NCBI GenBank assembly: GCA_016789265.1
Contig: JAEUQK010000023.1
Location: 1 to 64,000 of the forward strand
Length of the DNA: 64,000 nucleotides
Direction: 5' to 3'
Source of the DNA: Blastocatellia bacterium
Lineage (GTDB): Bacteria; Acidobacteriota; Blastocatellia; Pyrinomonadales; Pyrinomonadaceae
Shown here: positions 1 to 8,155 of the stretch, one piece after another
How positions within the stretch are numbered: the first letter of the stretch is position 1
Layout: each line of letters starts with the position of its first letter
Made by a program: the position numbers and the translations under genes
The notes under the pieces: model-generated
What the model saw: the letters and a program-made list of their open reading frames with translations, nothing else
What the model was told of the DNA's origin: nothing
The model's database searches: none

Positions 1-834
1 CAAGGAGTGCAGATTCCGGTGTCCGCGGTTGCCACCATCGAAAATCTGCCGGGCCCGAATCAAATTTTGCGAGAGAACACGCAGCGGCGAATCGTGATCT
101 CGTCCAACACGGCTGACCGCGACCTCGGCTCCGTCGTCCGCGACATGGAGAACCGCATCGCGGCGCAGGTCGATCTTCCGCAAGGGTACTTTCTCGAGTT
201 CGGCGGGCAGTTCCAGGCATCACAAGAAGCGACCCGAACGCTATCGCTTCTCACCATCTTTTCCCTCATCGCGATCTTCTTTCTTTTGATAAAGGCGCTC
301 GGCGACTGGCGTTCCGCATTGCAGGTGATGATCAACATCCCGCTCGCCCTGATCGGGGCGGTCATCGCGCTTCTTTTGAGCGGTGGCGTCTTCTCGGTCG
401 CCACGCTCGTTGGGTTCATATCGCTCGTCGGCATAACGTCGCGCAACGGGATCATGATGATCTCGCACTACTTGCACCTGATGCGCGAGGAGGGCGAGAA
501 CTTCACCGAGGAGATGATCATCCGCGGCTCGCTGGAAAGGCTCGTTCCCGTGATGATGACCGCCCTAACCGCGGGCCTCTCGCTCGTCCCTTTCATTTTG
601 GCAGCGGACGCACCGGGTAAGGAGATCCTTCACCCGCTCGCGGTCGTCGTGCTCGGAGGCATCCTGACCTCGACGCTGCTCGATCAGCTCGTCACGCCGG
701 CGGTGTTTTATAAGTTTGGGAAGCCCACCGCGGACCGCGTCATCGCCGAACGCGAGGGCCGCGCTGAGAGTGAGCTCGGCGACGCCGACGTCCCACCGTT
801 CGGCGCACGGATGCCGGAATGGAAGGAAGAATAA
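1..834 (+). CDS. Heavy-metal efflux RND pump (CusA/CzcA family), C-terminal part
   Basis: The frame is open from base 1, so the gene begins outside the window and only about the last 277 residues are seen. The visible part matches the end of an HME-type RND transporter, the inner-membrane proton-driven pump of a tripartite efflux system. It has a piece of the periplasmic domain, several hydrophobic segments from about residue 78, and the conserved stretch around GFISLVGITSRNGIMMI. The hydrophilic tail ends in MPEWKEE. The next gene (DUF305 protein) follows after 49 bases and is probably co-transcribed. The metal cannot be told from this fragment. A second, complete pump lies at 13332-16487. 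Confidence 0.9.
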   Translation, partial: QGVQIPVSAVATIENLPGPNQILRENTQRRIVISSNTADRDLGSVVRDMENRIAAQVDLPQGYFLEFGGQFQASQEATRTLSLLTIFSLIAIFFLLIKALGDWRSALQVMINIPLALIGAVIALLLSGGVFSVATLVGFISLVGITSRNGIMMISHYLHLMREEGENFTEEMIIRGSLERLVPVMMTALTAGLSLVPFILAADAPGKEILHPLAVVVLGGILTSTLLDQLVTPAVFYKFGKPTADRVIAEREGRAESELGDADVPPFGARMPEWKEE

Positions 835-883
835 GAACTTAAATTTTTCCGGCTCGGCTTTGGAATTTCGCAAGGAGGGTTAT

Positions 884-1330
884 ATGCAACATTCAATGTG
901 GCTGCGGCTAGCCGTAATGACGGTCGTCGGGTTCGTGGCAATGTATTTGCTGATGTTCACGATGATCGATTCGGGGGGAGATTTTTTCCAGAACCTGAAC
1001 ATGGCCTACATGGCCGGCAGCATGACGGCGGCGATGGTCGTCATTGAGCTGATCGTGATGAGCGTGATGTACAAGAACGCCAAGCTACGGAATATTCTTA
1101 TCGGCGTGAGCGCCGTCCTGCTCGTCGTGACGGTGCTGTTTACGCGGTATCAGACGGCGATCTACGACGAAGGTTTTCTGCGTTCGATGATCCCGCACCA
1201 TTCTGGGGCGATCCTGATGTGCGAGAACCCGAAACTCGAAGACCCGGAGATTCTCCAACTTTGCAAGGAGATTATCGAGAGCCAGAAGCGGGAAATTAGC
1301 CAGATGAACCGGATACTGGAGCGGAAATAG
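884..1330 (+). CDS. Membrane-anchored DUF305 protein
   Basis: The protein has 148 residues. The ATG is chosen because AAGGAGGG lies just upstream; an in-frame longer ORF would run back over the pump gene. Three hydrophobic segments (about residues 8-30, 42-62 and 68-86) are followed by half a DUF305 domain with MIPHHSGAI and a following LCKEIIESQKREISQM helix. DUF305 proteins are often encoded with copper resistance genes, and their HH and Met residues are thought to bind metal. The position after a CusA-like gene and before a CsoR-type repressor supports a role in metal handling. The exact function is unknown. Confidence 0.8.
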   Translation: MQHSMWLRLAVMTVVGFVAMYLLMFTMIDSGGDFFQNLNMAYMAGSMTAAMVVIELIVMSVMYKNAKLRNILIGVSAVLLVVTVLFTRYQTAIYDEGFLRSMIPHHSGAILMCENPKLEDPEILQLCKEIIESQKREISQMNRILERK

Positions 1331-1405
1331 AAATGTTCGCTTCCCGCGTCCCGTGGGGTCGTACCGCGGCCCGAGGCCGGGCCGGCTTGATGCTTGGCGG
1401 AGCTG

Positions 1406-1714
1406 TTATGTCAGCTTCCTAAGGTGCTTGGCGATCTCTTCCGCGACGCTTCGCCGTTCGCTGGACGTGAGAGTTCCGTCCATCACCTTCTCGCCCAATG
1501 CGGCAAGGTGCTTTTGCAGCATGTCCACTTGCACGCGGCGGAGGGCGTTGATCGTCGCCGAGATCTGGTGGGTGACGTCGAGGCAGTCGCGCTCGTTCTC
1601 GATCATCTGCTGGAGGCCGCGCACTTGACCCTCGATCCGGCGGAGCCGAGGAAACTGCTCGCGGTGGGCCATTTCGCCCGCCACGAGCGACGAGTCTTTT
1701 GTTTTTCGGTTCAA
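1406..1714 (-). CDS. CsoR/RcnR (DUF156) family metal-sensing repressor
   Basis: The protein has 102 residues and is all helical. It contains the family signature RLRRIEGQVRGLQQMI, then Cys44, then LQKHL with His69. In CsoR the metal ligands are Cys-His-Cys and in RcnR His-Cys-His-His. Here the Cys and His are kept but the residue four after the His is Leu73, so the site is not a standard copper CsoR site. It starts with TTG; AAAGGAGG sits about nine bases upstream, which supports that start. It is divergent from the YHS gene and a palindrome matching CsoR-type operators lies between them (1915-1932). It probably represses the 2049-3339 genes and perhaps itself. Confidence 0.88.
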   Translation of the reverse strand: MNRKTKDSSLVAGEMAHREQFPRLRRIEGQVRGLQQMIENERDCLDVTHQISATINALRRVQVDMLQKHLAALGEKVMDGTLTSSERRSVAEEIAKHLRKLT

Positions 1715-1890
1715 GCTTCGCAGCCTCCTTTGATCATTAAGGGACGCGGCGATGAAGCGGAGTGTTTTTCAGTTAGCGGCTGACACACTCCGGCGAAAGA
1801 GTAGCGGGGGCGTCGCCAACGCTTCCGCTACTTGAACGATACCATATAACGCATACCTCAAATACATTCCGCCACAGGACGGTCGTTTTA

Positions 1891-1932
1891 TTGGGCTCTT
1901 GATCTAATTTCCGTATACTCCCTAGGGGGTAT
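1891..1932 (+). promoter_or_regulatory. Promoter with overlapping CsoR-type operator
   Basis: TTGGGC (1891-1896) and TATACT (1914-1919) are 17 bases apart and read toward the YHS gene. ATACTCCCTAGGGGGTAT (1915-1932) is an 18-base palindrome with one mismatched pair. It overlaps the -10 box. It resembles the GC-rich pseudo-palindromes bound by CsoR-family repressors, and such a repressor is encoded next to it. Binding here would block polymerase. Confidence 0.65.
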
Positions 1933-2048
1933 GTTCGCGGGTATACATTTCTATATCGTCGGTTTCCATAAACTTGTTGTATCGCGATCTTGCGAACGCG
2001 GACGAATTCGTCCGTGGTGAGCGTGCGGCGATCAAGGAGGCCAGCGGA

Positions 2049-2201
2049 ATGGCGAAACAAACAGATCCGGTTTGCGGGATGCAGATCGAGGAGTCCGATG
2101 CGGCCGGGACATCGGAACATCAGGGGAAGCGTTATCATTTTTGCTCCACCTCGTGCAAGCAAAAATTCGACGAAAGCCCGGAAAAATACGCCAACCAATA
2201 G
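2049..2201 (+). CDS. Small YHS domain protein
   Basis: The protein has 50 residues and is made up almost only of a YHS domain: DPVCGMQI near the start, then a YHFCSTSCKQKF segment. AAGGAGG lies eight bases before the ATG and fixes the start. YHS domains carry conserved Cys residues and occur at the ends of copper ATPases and as free small proteins in copper operons, where they probably bind or pass on Cu(I). It is the first gene after the CsoR-type operator and is followed by a Csp-like copper storage protein. It is likely to be metal-induced. Confidence 0.85.
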   Translation: MAKQTDPVCGMQIEESDAAGTSEHQGKRYHFCSTSCKQKFDESPEKYANQ

Positions 2202-2291
2202 CAGGGAGCGCCCGCGATGGAACTGATCTCGCCGGGCGCTTTTCCCATTGACGGCCGACGTGAGTGTGGGCCGGGAACCGAGGAGGTACAG

Positions 2292-2660
2292 ATGCAACAT
2301 CATCAAATGAGCCAGGAGATGCGGGAGTGCGTCGATCACTGCCTGCGCTGCCACGCGATCTGCCTGGAGACGATCACGCACTGCTTGGCGATGGGCGGGG
2401 AGCACGCGTCGCCGCAGCACATAGTGTTGCTGCAGGACTGCGCGCAGATCTGTGCGGCGAGCGCGGATTTCATGCTTCGCGGGAGCGAGTTCCACGCCGA
2501 TACGTGCGGCGTCTGTGCGGCCGTCTGCGAGCGGTGCGCGGACGAGTGCGAACGGATGGGGAGCCGGGACGAACTGATGAAACGGTGCGCGGAGATCTGC
2601 CGCGAATGCGCCGAAAGCTGCCGCCGCATGTCACGGATGAGCACCACCGTGTCGGCGTAG
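2292..2660 (+). CDS. Csp-like four-helix copper-binding protein (DUF326)
   Basis: The protein has 122 residues with 16 cysteines, in CxxC and CxxxC patterns along amphipathic helices (CVDHC, CLRCHAIC, CGVCAAVCERC, CAEICRECAESC). This is the pattern of cytosolic copper storage proteins (Csp3 type), which line the inside of a four-helix bundle with Cys to store many Cu(I) ions. There is no signal peptide, so it is likely cytosolic. AGGAGG lies before the ATG at 2292; a longer in-frame ORF from 2217 lacks such a site. It sits between the YHS and DUF305 genes in what looks like one operon. Confidence 0.85.
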   Translation: MQHHQMSQEMRECVDHCLRCHAICLETITHCLAMGGEHASPQHIVLLQDCAQICAASADFMLRGSEFHADTCGVCAAVCERCADECERMGSRDELMKRCAEICRECAESCRRMSRMSTTVSA

Positions 2661-2751
2661 AGCCGATTCGTCACGACGGCTCCGTTCCGCGGGGCCGCCG
2701 TTTCCATCCGCTTGTGCGGCGGTTCCGGATTGAGAAATGGGGAGGAATACG

Positions 2752-3339
2752 ATGTTAAAAACTGTTGGTACGAAAGGATTGAGAATTGCGTTAGTGTTGC
2801 CGATGGCGTTGATTTTCGCCGCCGCCGCCACGCCCGCGCAGACCGCCACCAGCGGCCCGGCATCGGACAGAGCGACCGCTAGGTACGAGATCGATTTCAT
2901 GCAGGACATGATCGACCACCACGCGATGGCGATTGAGATGGCGCAAATGTGCCTCGAGAAGGCGATACATGAGGAACTGCGACAGCTTTGCGGCGAGATC
3001 ATCGCCGCGCAGCAAGAGGAGATCCAGCAGATGCAGTCGTGGCTGCAACAGTGGTACGGGATCAGCTACTCGCCGCAAATGAAGCCCGGCGACATGCGCA
3101 TGATGGAGAAGATGGCGGCACTCTCCGGTGCCGAGTTCGAGATCGAGTTCATGCAAATGATGATCAAGCACCATTTGAAAGCGATCCGGGAAGCCTCCAA
3201 ATGCGTCGAGCGCGTATTCCACGACGAACTCCGCGAGATGTGCGAGAACATAATCGTCACGCAAGCCGCTGAAATAGAGCAAATGCGGACGTGGCTGTGC
3301 GATTGGTACGGCATCTGCAAGGACAGGCCGGCGGTTTGA
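2752..3339 (+). CDS. Secreted DUF305 protein with two repeated domains
   Basis: The protein has 195 residues. GGGGAGG precedes the ATG at 2752. Residues 1-30 form a signal peptide (hydrophobic LRIALVLPMALIFAAAA, then TPAQT). The mature part holds two copies of a DUF305 unit: FMQDMIDHHAMAIEMAQMC ending in WLQQWYG, and FMQMMIKHHLKAIREASKC ending in WLCDWYG. The repeat points to internal duplication. Met, His and Cys residues in each copy could bind copper in the periplasm. It is probably the last gene of the unit that starts at 2049. Confidence 0.85.
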   Translation: MLKTVGTKGLRIALVLPMALIFAAAATPAQTATSGPASDRATARYEIDFMQDMIDHHAMAIEMAQMCLEKAIHEELRQLCGEIIAAQQEEIQQMQSWLQQWYGISYSPQMKPGDMRMMEKMAALSGAEFEIEFMQMMIKHHLKAIREASKCVERVFHDELREMCENIIVTQAAEIEQMRTWLCDWYGICKDRPAV

Positions 3340-3405
3340 AAATGTTGTTGACGAGAAAGCGGTAAATGGGCACCGTAGATGTTAAAAAATTTGTCCCGGA
3401 ACGGT

Positions 3406-3492
3406 ATGAAGAAACTAGGAGCCATTTCAGGTGCCGAGTACTACGGGATGTTCCTCGACACGTTCATCAACCGTCATCGGATGAGCGAATGA
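3406..3492 (+). pseudogene. DUF305 gene fragment
   Basis: A 28-codon frame reads KLGAISGAEYYGMFLDTFIN, then RHRMSE. It lines up with the start of the second DUF305 repeat just upstream (ALSGAEFEIEFMQMMIKHH). It stops right after the HH position, where the pair has become R-H. No continuation was found in the following 290 bases. It looks like the remains of a further DUF305 copy. A short functional peptide cannot be ruled out. Confidence 0.5.
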
Positions 3493-3786
3493 TACGGCGC
3501 GGGAGAGGGTTCTCCAGGGATAGACAATGTTGAGGCAGAGAAGAAGGCAAGGGAGAGAATCGCGAAGCACACGCCGCGGACGTCTCTCAGATAGGTAACT
3601 CAGAACCCGGGCGGGAGAGCGCGCGAAGGGCGGTGCGTTTAGTGGGATCTCTACAATCGAGAATCGCCGGGCACAAACAGAAAACGCGGACCCGCCGGAG
3701 CCCTGCGGAGTGCGGAGAGCAAAACTGCCGTTTCGAGATCGCCGATTCGCTTCGGAACGGGCGCGACTCGCCTTTTGGTTCCTGGA

Positions 3787-4278
3787 TTACCGGCCGTACT
3801 GCTTGACGATCGCGTCCCGGATCTCCCTCCCGCTCATTTTGGTTTCCTTTTTCATCTTGTATGCGGCAATCGCTTCGTTGATGCATGTGCTGCAGTTGGC
3901 ACCGTGGTCGTCCTTGAAGCAGCTGTGCAAGCTCTTGTGCCCGAACCCGCGATCGCAGTGGCAATAGCACGGGACCTCCGCGAGGGTTTCAGGGATCTCC
4001 TTGGCGATTTTGTAGGCGGTCTGTGCCGAGCCGGTGAACATTGCCGGATCGAGGGTCGGCCCGAGGCTCGCGGCCGTCGGTGCGATCTGGAACGCAGGGA
4101 CGGGTTTCTTCGATTCCGGTGCTACCGTTGGGGTGCGCTTTTCCATCGGCGCCGACGTCCACGTGGGTCGACCGGCACGTGCGACCTGTTCCTGTTGATT
4201 CAGTTTCCACATGGCCGCAACGGCGGCCGCGAGTAACATTACGATTCCTAAGACAATCAAAATCCCTTTCTTTTTCAT
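3787..4278 (-). CDS. CYCXC (PCYCYC) family membrane-anchored protein
   Basis: The protein has 163 residues if it starts at the ATG before KKKGILIVLG, which opens a single N-terminal hydrophobic segment; a longer open frame upstream is low-complexity and unlike a protein. The C-terminal half holds PCYCHCDRGFGHKSLHSCF, then an HG.NC..C segment, the conserved Cys/His pattern of the CYCXC family (some members are selenoproteins). The function of the family is not established; the motif suggests metal or redox chemistry outside the membrane. No strong ribosome binding site is visible, so the start is uncertain. It lies among copper-related genes. Confidence 0.75.
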   Translation of the reverse strand: MKKKGILIVLGIVMLLAAAVAAMWKLNQQEQVARAGRPTWTSAPMEKRTPTVAPESKKPVPAFQIAPTAASLGPTLDPAMFTGSAQTAYKIAKEIPETLAEVPCYCHCDRGFGHKSLHSCFKDDHGANCSTCINEAIAAYKMKKETKMSGREIRDAIVKQYGR

Positions 4279-4559
4279 ATCTTTTTCGGGGAGTAGCGGA
4301 CCGTCCCGTTCGTGGCCTTTTTCGTCAGGCGGCAGGGTTGAATCCGCTCCCACGTGCGCATATGCAAGATCCGTGCCCTCTCCCAAGGCTCGCAGAAGTC
4401 GGTCCAGCGCATTGGCGGGAGCCTGAGGCGTCAAAGGGAGCATGGTAGTTGGTGGGCGGATCTGCGGCTCCATCGCCCGCGATGAAACTGCGCGGGACTG
4501 CGGACTTCTCCGCAACCGATACGTGATCCTCCACGGCAGCGGATATTGTGACGTTCCGA

Positions 4560-4977
4560 CCGTTCCGCCGGTCGTCATCGCACACACGGCGACATCAGCG
4601 TGTCCGTGATTCGACGTTTCGGAAAGCGAAAGAGGAAGCCGGATCCCGGTCGGCGAAGCTCCGGAGCAGGTTGAGTTCAAGCCCGACGGCCGCTAAGGTT
4701 GCGTCGCCAACGAAGGCACCGGGAGAATCCCGACAACACCGTGTCGGTGATAGATACGGGGGCCGATCAGGTCGTGACGACCGTCGAGAGGGGGAGGGGA
4801 GCGCACGGCGTGGTCGTAAGCGACGATGGGAGCCGCGCTTTTATAGCGAACACGATCGACGGCACCGTTTCGGTGATAGACACCGCAACTCAGACGGTGA
4901 CGCGCAACATAAAGGTCGGGAAAGGTTCGGGTTGCATCTTGTTCAGGAGCGCCGATGATCGGCAATGTACGCCTTAG
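4560..4977 (+). pseudogene. Decayed YVTN/NHL-type beta-propeller protein
   Basis: Pieces of a YVTN-repeat protein can be read in three frames. GDISVSVI is followed after a one-base shift by DVSESERGSRIPVGEAPEQV and EFKPDGR, then a TAA where the repeat expects a Tyr or Val. A further shift leads to NPDNTVSVIDTGADQVVTT and DGSRAFIANTIDGTVSVIDT. These are typical propeller blades (VSVID, PVG, DGR, VAN). At least two frameshifts and one in-frame stop break the gene. No signal peptide or start is left. Such proteins are periplasmic and often occur in metal resistance clusters. Confidence 0.7.
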
Positions 4978-4996
4978 AACCCGGTCGAACCCGCCC

Positions 4997-6028
4997 TCAT
5001 AGGAAGCGACGCTTGATCCCGAGGCTCGTGTTGGTCTTTTCGATCGACCTCTCGGCGGACTTCTCGATCCCCGTCAACGCCCGGATGGCATCGATCGTTT
5101 CCGGGATCACGATCGCCTGGTTGTCTACAAGGTACGCGTAAAACAGTTCGTCGCCGATCACTTTGACCATGTCCTTCCAGATCGCGACCTCGTACATGTC
5201 ACCGTACGGGCGCCCGAGGCTCAGCATGAGCTCTTTCACCGTGTTGTTCGCCGGCAGGCCATCGGAGTACTTTATGAATGCTGTGCGTGTCGAGGAAGCG
5301 AACGCCTCGAGCACTTCTTCAGAGGTGGACGTTCTTGTCAGTTGCACGTTCCAGTAATGAAGGTGACTGAGCGTCTCGGGGACCTTCACCGCCGCCGTGA
5401 TCACGTCGAGTTCCGGATCGACGGTCTGGGCGTCGGGGCCCTGGTGGCTCGGGATCTCTTTTTCAGGGACAAGCGTGTTCATTATGCCGCCGAGATGGCT
5501 CTCCCACGGGTCGGTCGCGCGCCGCAGCAGCGTACCGCGGGCCTTCGCAAGCAGCCCCGCCGATTTCAATGCGGTAAGCGTCCTCACGATCGACGTGGTG
5601 TTGCAGGAGACGACGCGGGTGCTGTCGCGGCCCAAAGCCGTCCCGTAATTGTTTTCCGCACTGAACGAGTGGCCGGTCGTCTCGTGCTTTTCACCCCCTT
5701 GAACGATAAATTTCAGATTCCGGGAACGATACAGATCGATATTCTGTGCAGCGATCTTCTTCGGCGTGCAATCGACAACTATGTCGCTCCCGTCGAGCAT
5801 CGCCGCGAGTGTGCCTGAAGTTCCGATGCCAGCGTCAGCCATCCGTTGATCTGACGCGTCATCGAACGCGAAAACCGGGTAGCCCTTTTCCACGGCGACC
5901 CTTATCCTCCAGTCCGCGGACACATCGCACACGCCGGCCAGTTCCATATCGTCCTGCAACTCAACCGCGCCCGCCACCCGTTTCCCGATCACGCCGTATC
6001 CGTTCACCGCTACTCTGATCTTTTTCAT
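4997..6028 (-). CDS. Type II (archaeal-type) glyceraldehyde-3-phosphate dehydrogenase
   Basis: The protein has 343 residues, normal for the archaeal-type enzyme. The Rossmann start is IRVAVNGYGVIGKRVAGAV and the catalytic Cys is in VVSCNTTSIVR. The enzyme converts glyceraldehyde 3-phosphate to 1,3-bisphosphoglycerate with NAD(P). Bacteria normally use the unrelated-looking type I enzyme, so this gene was probably acquired. It is the last gene of a minus-strand operon and begins 36 bases after the copper ATPase gene ends. Its partners upstream (AMP phosphorylase-like and PRPP synthetase-like) suggest it helps feed pentose carbon from nucleotides into lower glycolysis. That link is inferred. 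Confidence 0.9.
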   Translation of the reverse strand: MKKIRVAVNGYGVIGKRVAGAVELQDDMELAGVCDVSADWRIRVAVEKGYPVFAFDDASDQRMADAGIGTSGTLAAMLDGSDIVVDCTPKKIAAQNIDLYRSRNLKFIVQGGEKHETTGHSFSAENNYGTALGRDSTRVVSCNTTSIVRTLTALKSAGLLAKARGTLLRRATDPWESHLGGIMNTLVPEKEIPSHQGPDAQTVDPELDVITAAVKVPETLSHLHYWNVQLTRTSTSEEVLEAFASSTRTAFIKYSDGLPANNTVKELMLSLGRPYGDMYEVAIWKDMVKVIGDELFYAYLVDNQAIVIPETIDAIRALTGIEKSAERSIEKTNTSLGIKRRFL

Positions 6029-6064
6029 AATTCCTGCCTTGGTTCCTTTAATTTGTCGCTGAGA

Positions 6065-8116
6065 CTATATCTGTTTTCTGAGAAGCTGTGCGTTGAGCGC
6101 CACGATTATCGTGCTGAGGCTCATGAACACCGCCCCGATCGCAGGGTTCAGCACGAACCCCCACTGGTAAAGAACCCCGGCCGCGAGCGGTATCGCGACG
6201 ACGTTGTAGCCCGTCGCCCACAGGAGGTTCTGGATCATCTTCTTGTAGGTCGCCCGCCCGAAATTGATAAGGTTCAGGATATCCTTAGGGTTCGAGTTGA
6301 CCAGGATGATGTCCGCTGTCTCCGCCGCGATGTCGGTACCCGAGCCGACCGCGATGCCGATGTCCGCCTGCGCGAGAGCCGGTGCGTCGTTGACGCCGTC
6401 GCCGGTCATCGAAACAAACTCGCCTTTCCCCTGGAGTTGCTTGACGAGGTCGACCTTCTGGTGCGGCAGCACCTCGGCGTAGTAACCGTCGAGCCCCATA
6501 TTGTCGGAAACGGCCCTCGCGACCTTCTCGTTGTCGCCGGTCGCCATCAACACCTTTACCCCGAGGTTCTTAAATGCCCTTATCGCACCAGCGGATTCCT
6601 CGCGCACCTCGTCGGCGAGAGCTATAAATCCCGCGAGCCGGTCGTCCAAAAGGACGAAGACGACCGTCTCCGCGGCGTCGGAATAAGCATTCTCCGGTAT
6701 CTCGATCGAGGCGTCGCGCAGGAACCCCGGGCTCACCACCTTCACATCGCGCCCGTCGACGGTCGCCTCAATGCCCTTGCCCGTGAGCGCCTGGAAACTT
6801 TCGGCTCTGGGGATATCGAGCTTCTGCTCTTTCGCCTTTCGGATTATCCCGACCGCGATGGGGTGCTCGGAGTTCAGTTCGAGAGCCGCCGCAGTTCTGA
6901 GCAGAGTTTCCTCGTCCACGGCCGGATCAATCGTTTCGATACGCGTTACGCCGAACTCTCCCTTCGTCAGCGTACCCGTCTTGTCGAATATCATCGCGGT
7001 TATCAGCCTTGCGTTCTCGAAGGCGGTTCGGTTCCGTATCAAAAGACCGTGTTGGGCCGAGATCGCGGTGGAGATCGCCACCACAAGCGGCACGGCTAGG
7101 CCGAGCGCGTGCGGGCACGAGATCACCATCACCGTGACCATCCGCTCCACGCCGAAATTGAAACTCGCCCCGAGGAGGAGCCAGATCACCAAAGTGCCGA
7201 CGCCGACGACCACCGCGACAACCGTCAGGATCTTGGCGGCGCGATCCGCAAGATGCTGCGTTCTCGACTTTGTCTTCTGGGCCTCCTCGACGAGCTGGAT
7301 CACCTTGCTCAGGTAGCTGTCCTTACCGGTATGTTCGACTTTTACATGGATCGAACCGTTCCCGTTCACCGACCCGCCGATCACCTCGGAGAACTTTTCC
7401 TTCTTAACCGGCTTGCTCTCGCCCGTGAGCATGCTCTCGTTTAGGTAGCTCTCCCCGTCCGTCACCACCCCGTCGGCGGGGACTTTCTCGCCTGGCCGGA
7501 CGAGGATGATGTCCCCCTTCTGGAGATCTTCGAGACTGACGTCTTCGACTTTCCCGTCGACTACCCGGTGAGCCTCGGCGGGCATCATGCTGACGAGAAG
7601 TTGGAGTGCTTTCGATGCACCGAGCACCGATTTCATCTCCATCCAGTGCCCGAGGAGCATGATGTCGATCAGCGTCGCCAATTCCCAGAAAAAGTCCTCG
7701 CCTGGGAACCCGAACACGACCGCGCTGCTGAAAACGTACGCCACCGAGATCGCGAGGGCGATCAGCGTCATCATTCCGAACGAGAGGGTCCTGAATTCGC
7801 CGACGGCGCCTTTCAGGAACGGCCAGCCGCCGTAAATGAAAACCACGGACGAGATCGCGAAGAGCAGCAGGCTGTCCCCGGGGAAACTGAGTTCGAAACC
7901 CAGCCACATCTGGATCATCGGGGACAGGAGAAGGATCGGGACCGTCAAGACCATCGACACCCAGAAACGGCGCTTGAAATCCTCGATCATCATCTTGTGA
8001 TGATCGTGCTCGGCGTGCCCCATCGGCGGGTTCGCGCCGTGGCTGGCATCGTGCGGCGATCGCCCCGCTCCATTCTGCGGCTCCTTCGCAGTGTGGTGTG
8101 CGTGTTGGTGGTCCAT
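6065..8116 (-). CDS. copB: CopB-type P1B copper-translocating ATPase
   Basis: The protein has 683 residues. It starts with a His-rich tail (10 or more His in the first 40 residues) in place of a heavy-metal-associated domain. It then has the P-type core: TGES at 231-234, the transmembrane CPH motif at 334-336, the phosphorylated Asp378 in DKTGTLT, an SEHPIA segment and GDGVNDAP. CPH rather than CPC marks the CopB (P1B-3) group, which exports Cu from the cytoplasm. It is the fourth gene of the minus-strand operon and begins 39 bases after the PRPP-synthetase-like gene. It adds an ATP-driven route to the two RND pumps. Confidence 0.93.
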   Translation of the reverse strand: MDHQHAHHTAKEPQNGAGRSPHDASHGANPPMGHAEHDHHKMMIEDFKRRFWVSMVLTVPILLLSPMIQMWLGFELSFPGDSLLLFAISSVVFIYGGWPFLKGAVGEFRTLSFGMMTLIALAISVAYVFSSAVVFGFPGEDFFWELATLIDIMLLGHWMEMKSVLGASKALQLLVSMMPAEAHRVVDGKVEDVSLEDLQKGDIILVRPGEKVPADGVVTDGESYLNESMLTGESKPVKKEKFSEVIGGSVNGNGSIHVKVEHTGKDSYLSKVIQLVEEAQKTKSRTQHLADRAAKILTVVAVVVGVGTLVIWLLLGASFNFGVERMVTVMVISCPHALGLAVPLVVAISTAISAQHGLLIRNRTAFENARLITAMIFDKTGTLTKGEFGVTRIETIDPAVDEETLLRTAAALELNSEHPIAVGIIRKAKEQKLDIPRAESFQALTGKGIEATVDGRDVKVVSPGFLRDASIEIPENAYSDAAETVVFVLLDDRLAGFIALADEVREESAGAIRAFKNLGVKVLMATGDNEKVARAVSDNMGLDGYYAEVLPHQKVDLVKQLQGKGEFVSMTGDGVNDAPALAQADIGIAVGSGTDIAAETADIILVNSNPKDILNLINFGRATYKKMIQNLLWATGYNVVAIPLAAGVLYQWGFVLNPAIGAVFMSLSTIIVALNAQLLRKQI

Positions 8117-8155
8117 AGTTTTGTTTTCCTTTTCTCTCTTGTGCTGAAATCTCGG

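Noticed and set aside
6053..7099. 348-residue plus-strand open frame
   Set aside because: It is antisense to the clear copB coding region, is Arg/Asp/His-rich and has no family features; G+C-rich codon use opens the opposite strand.
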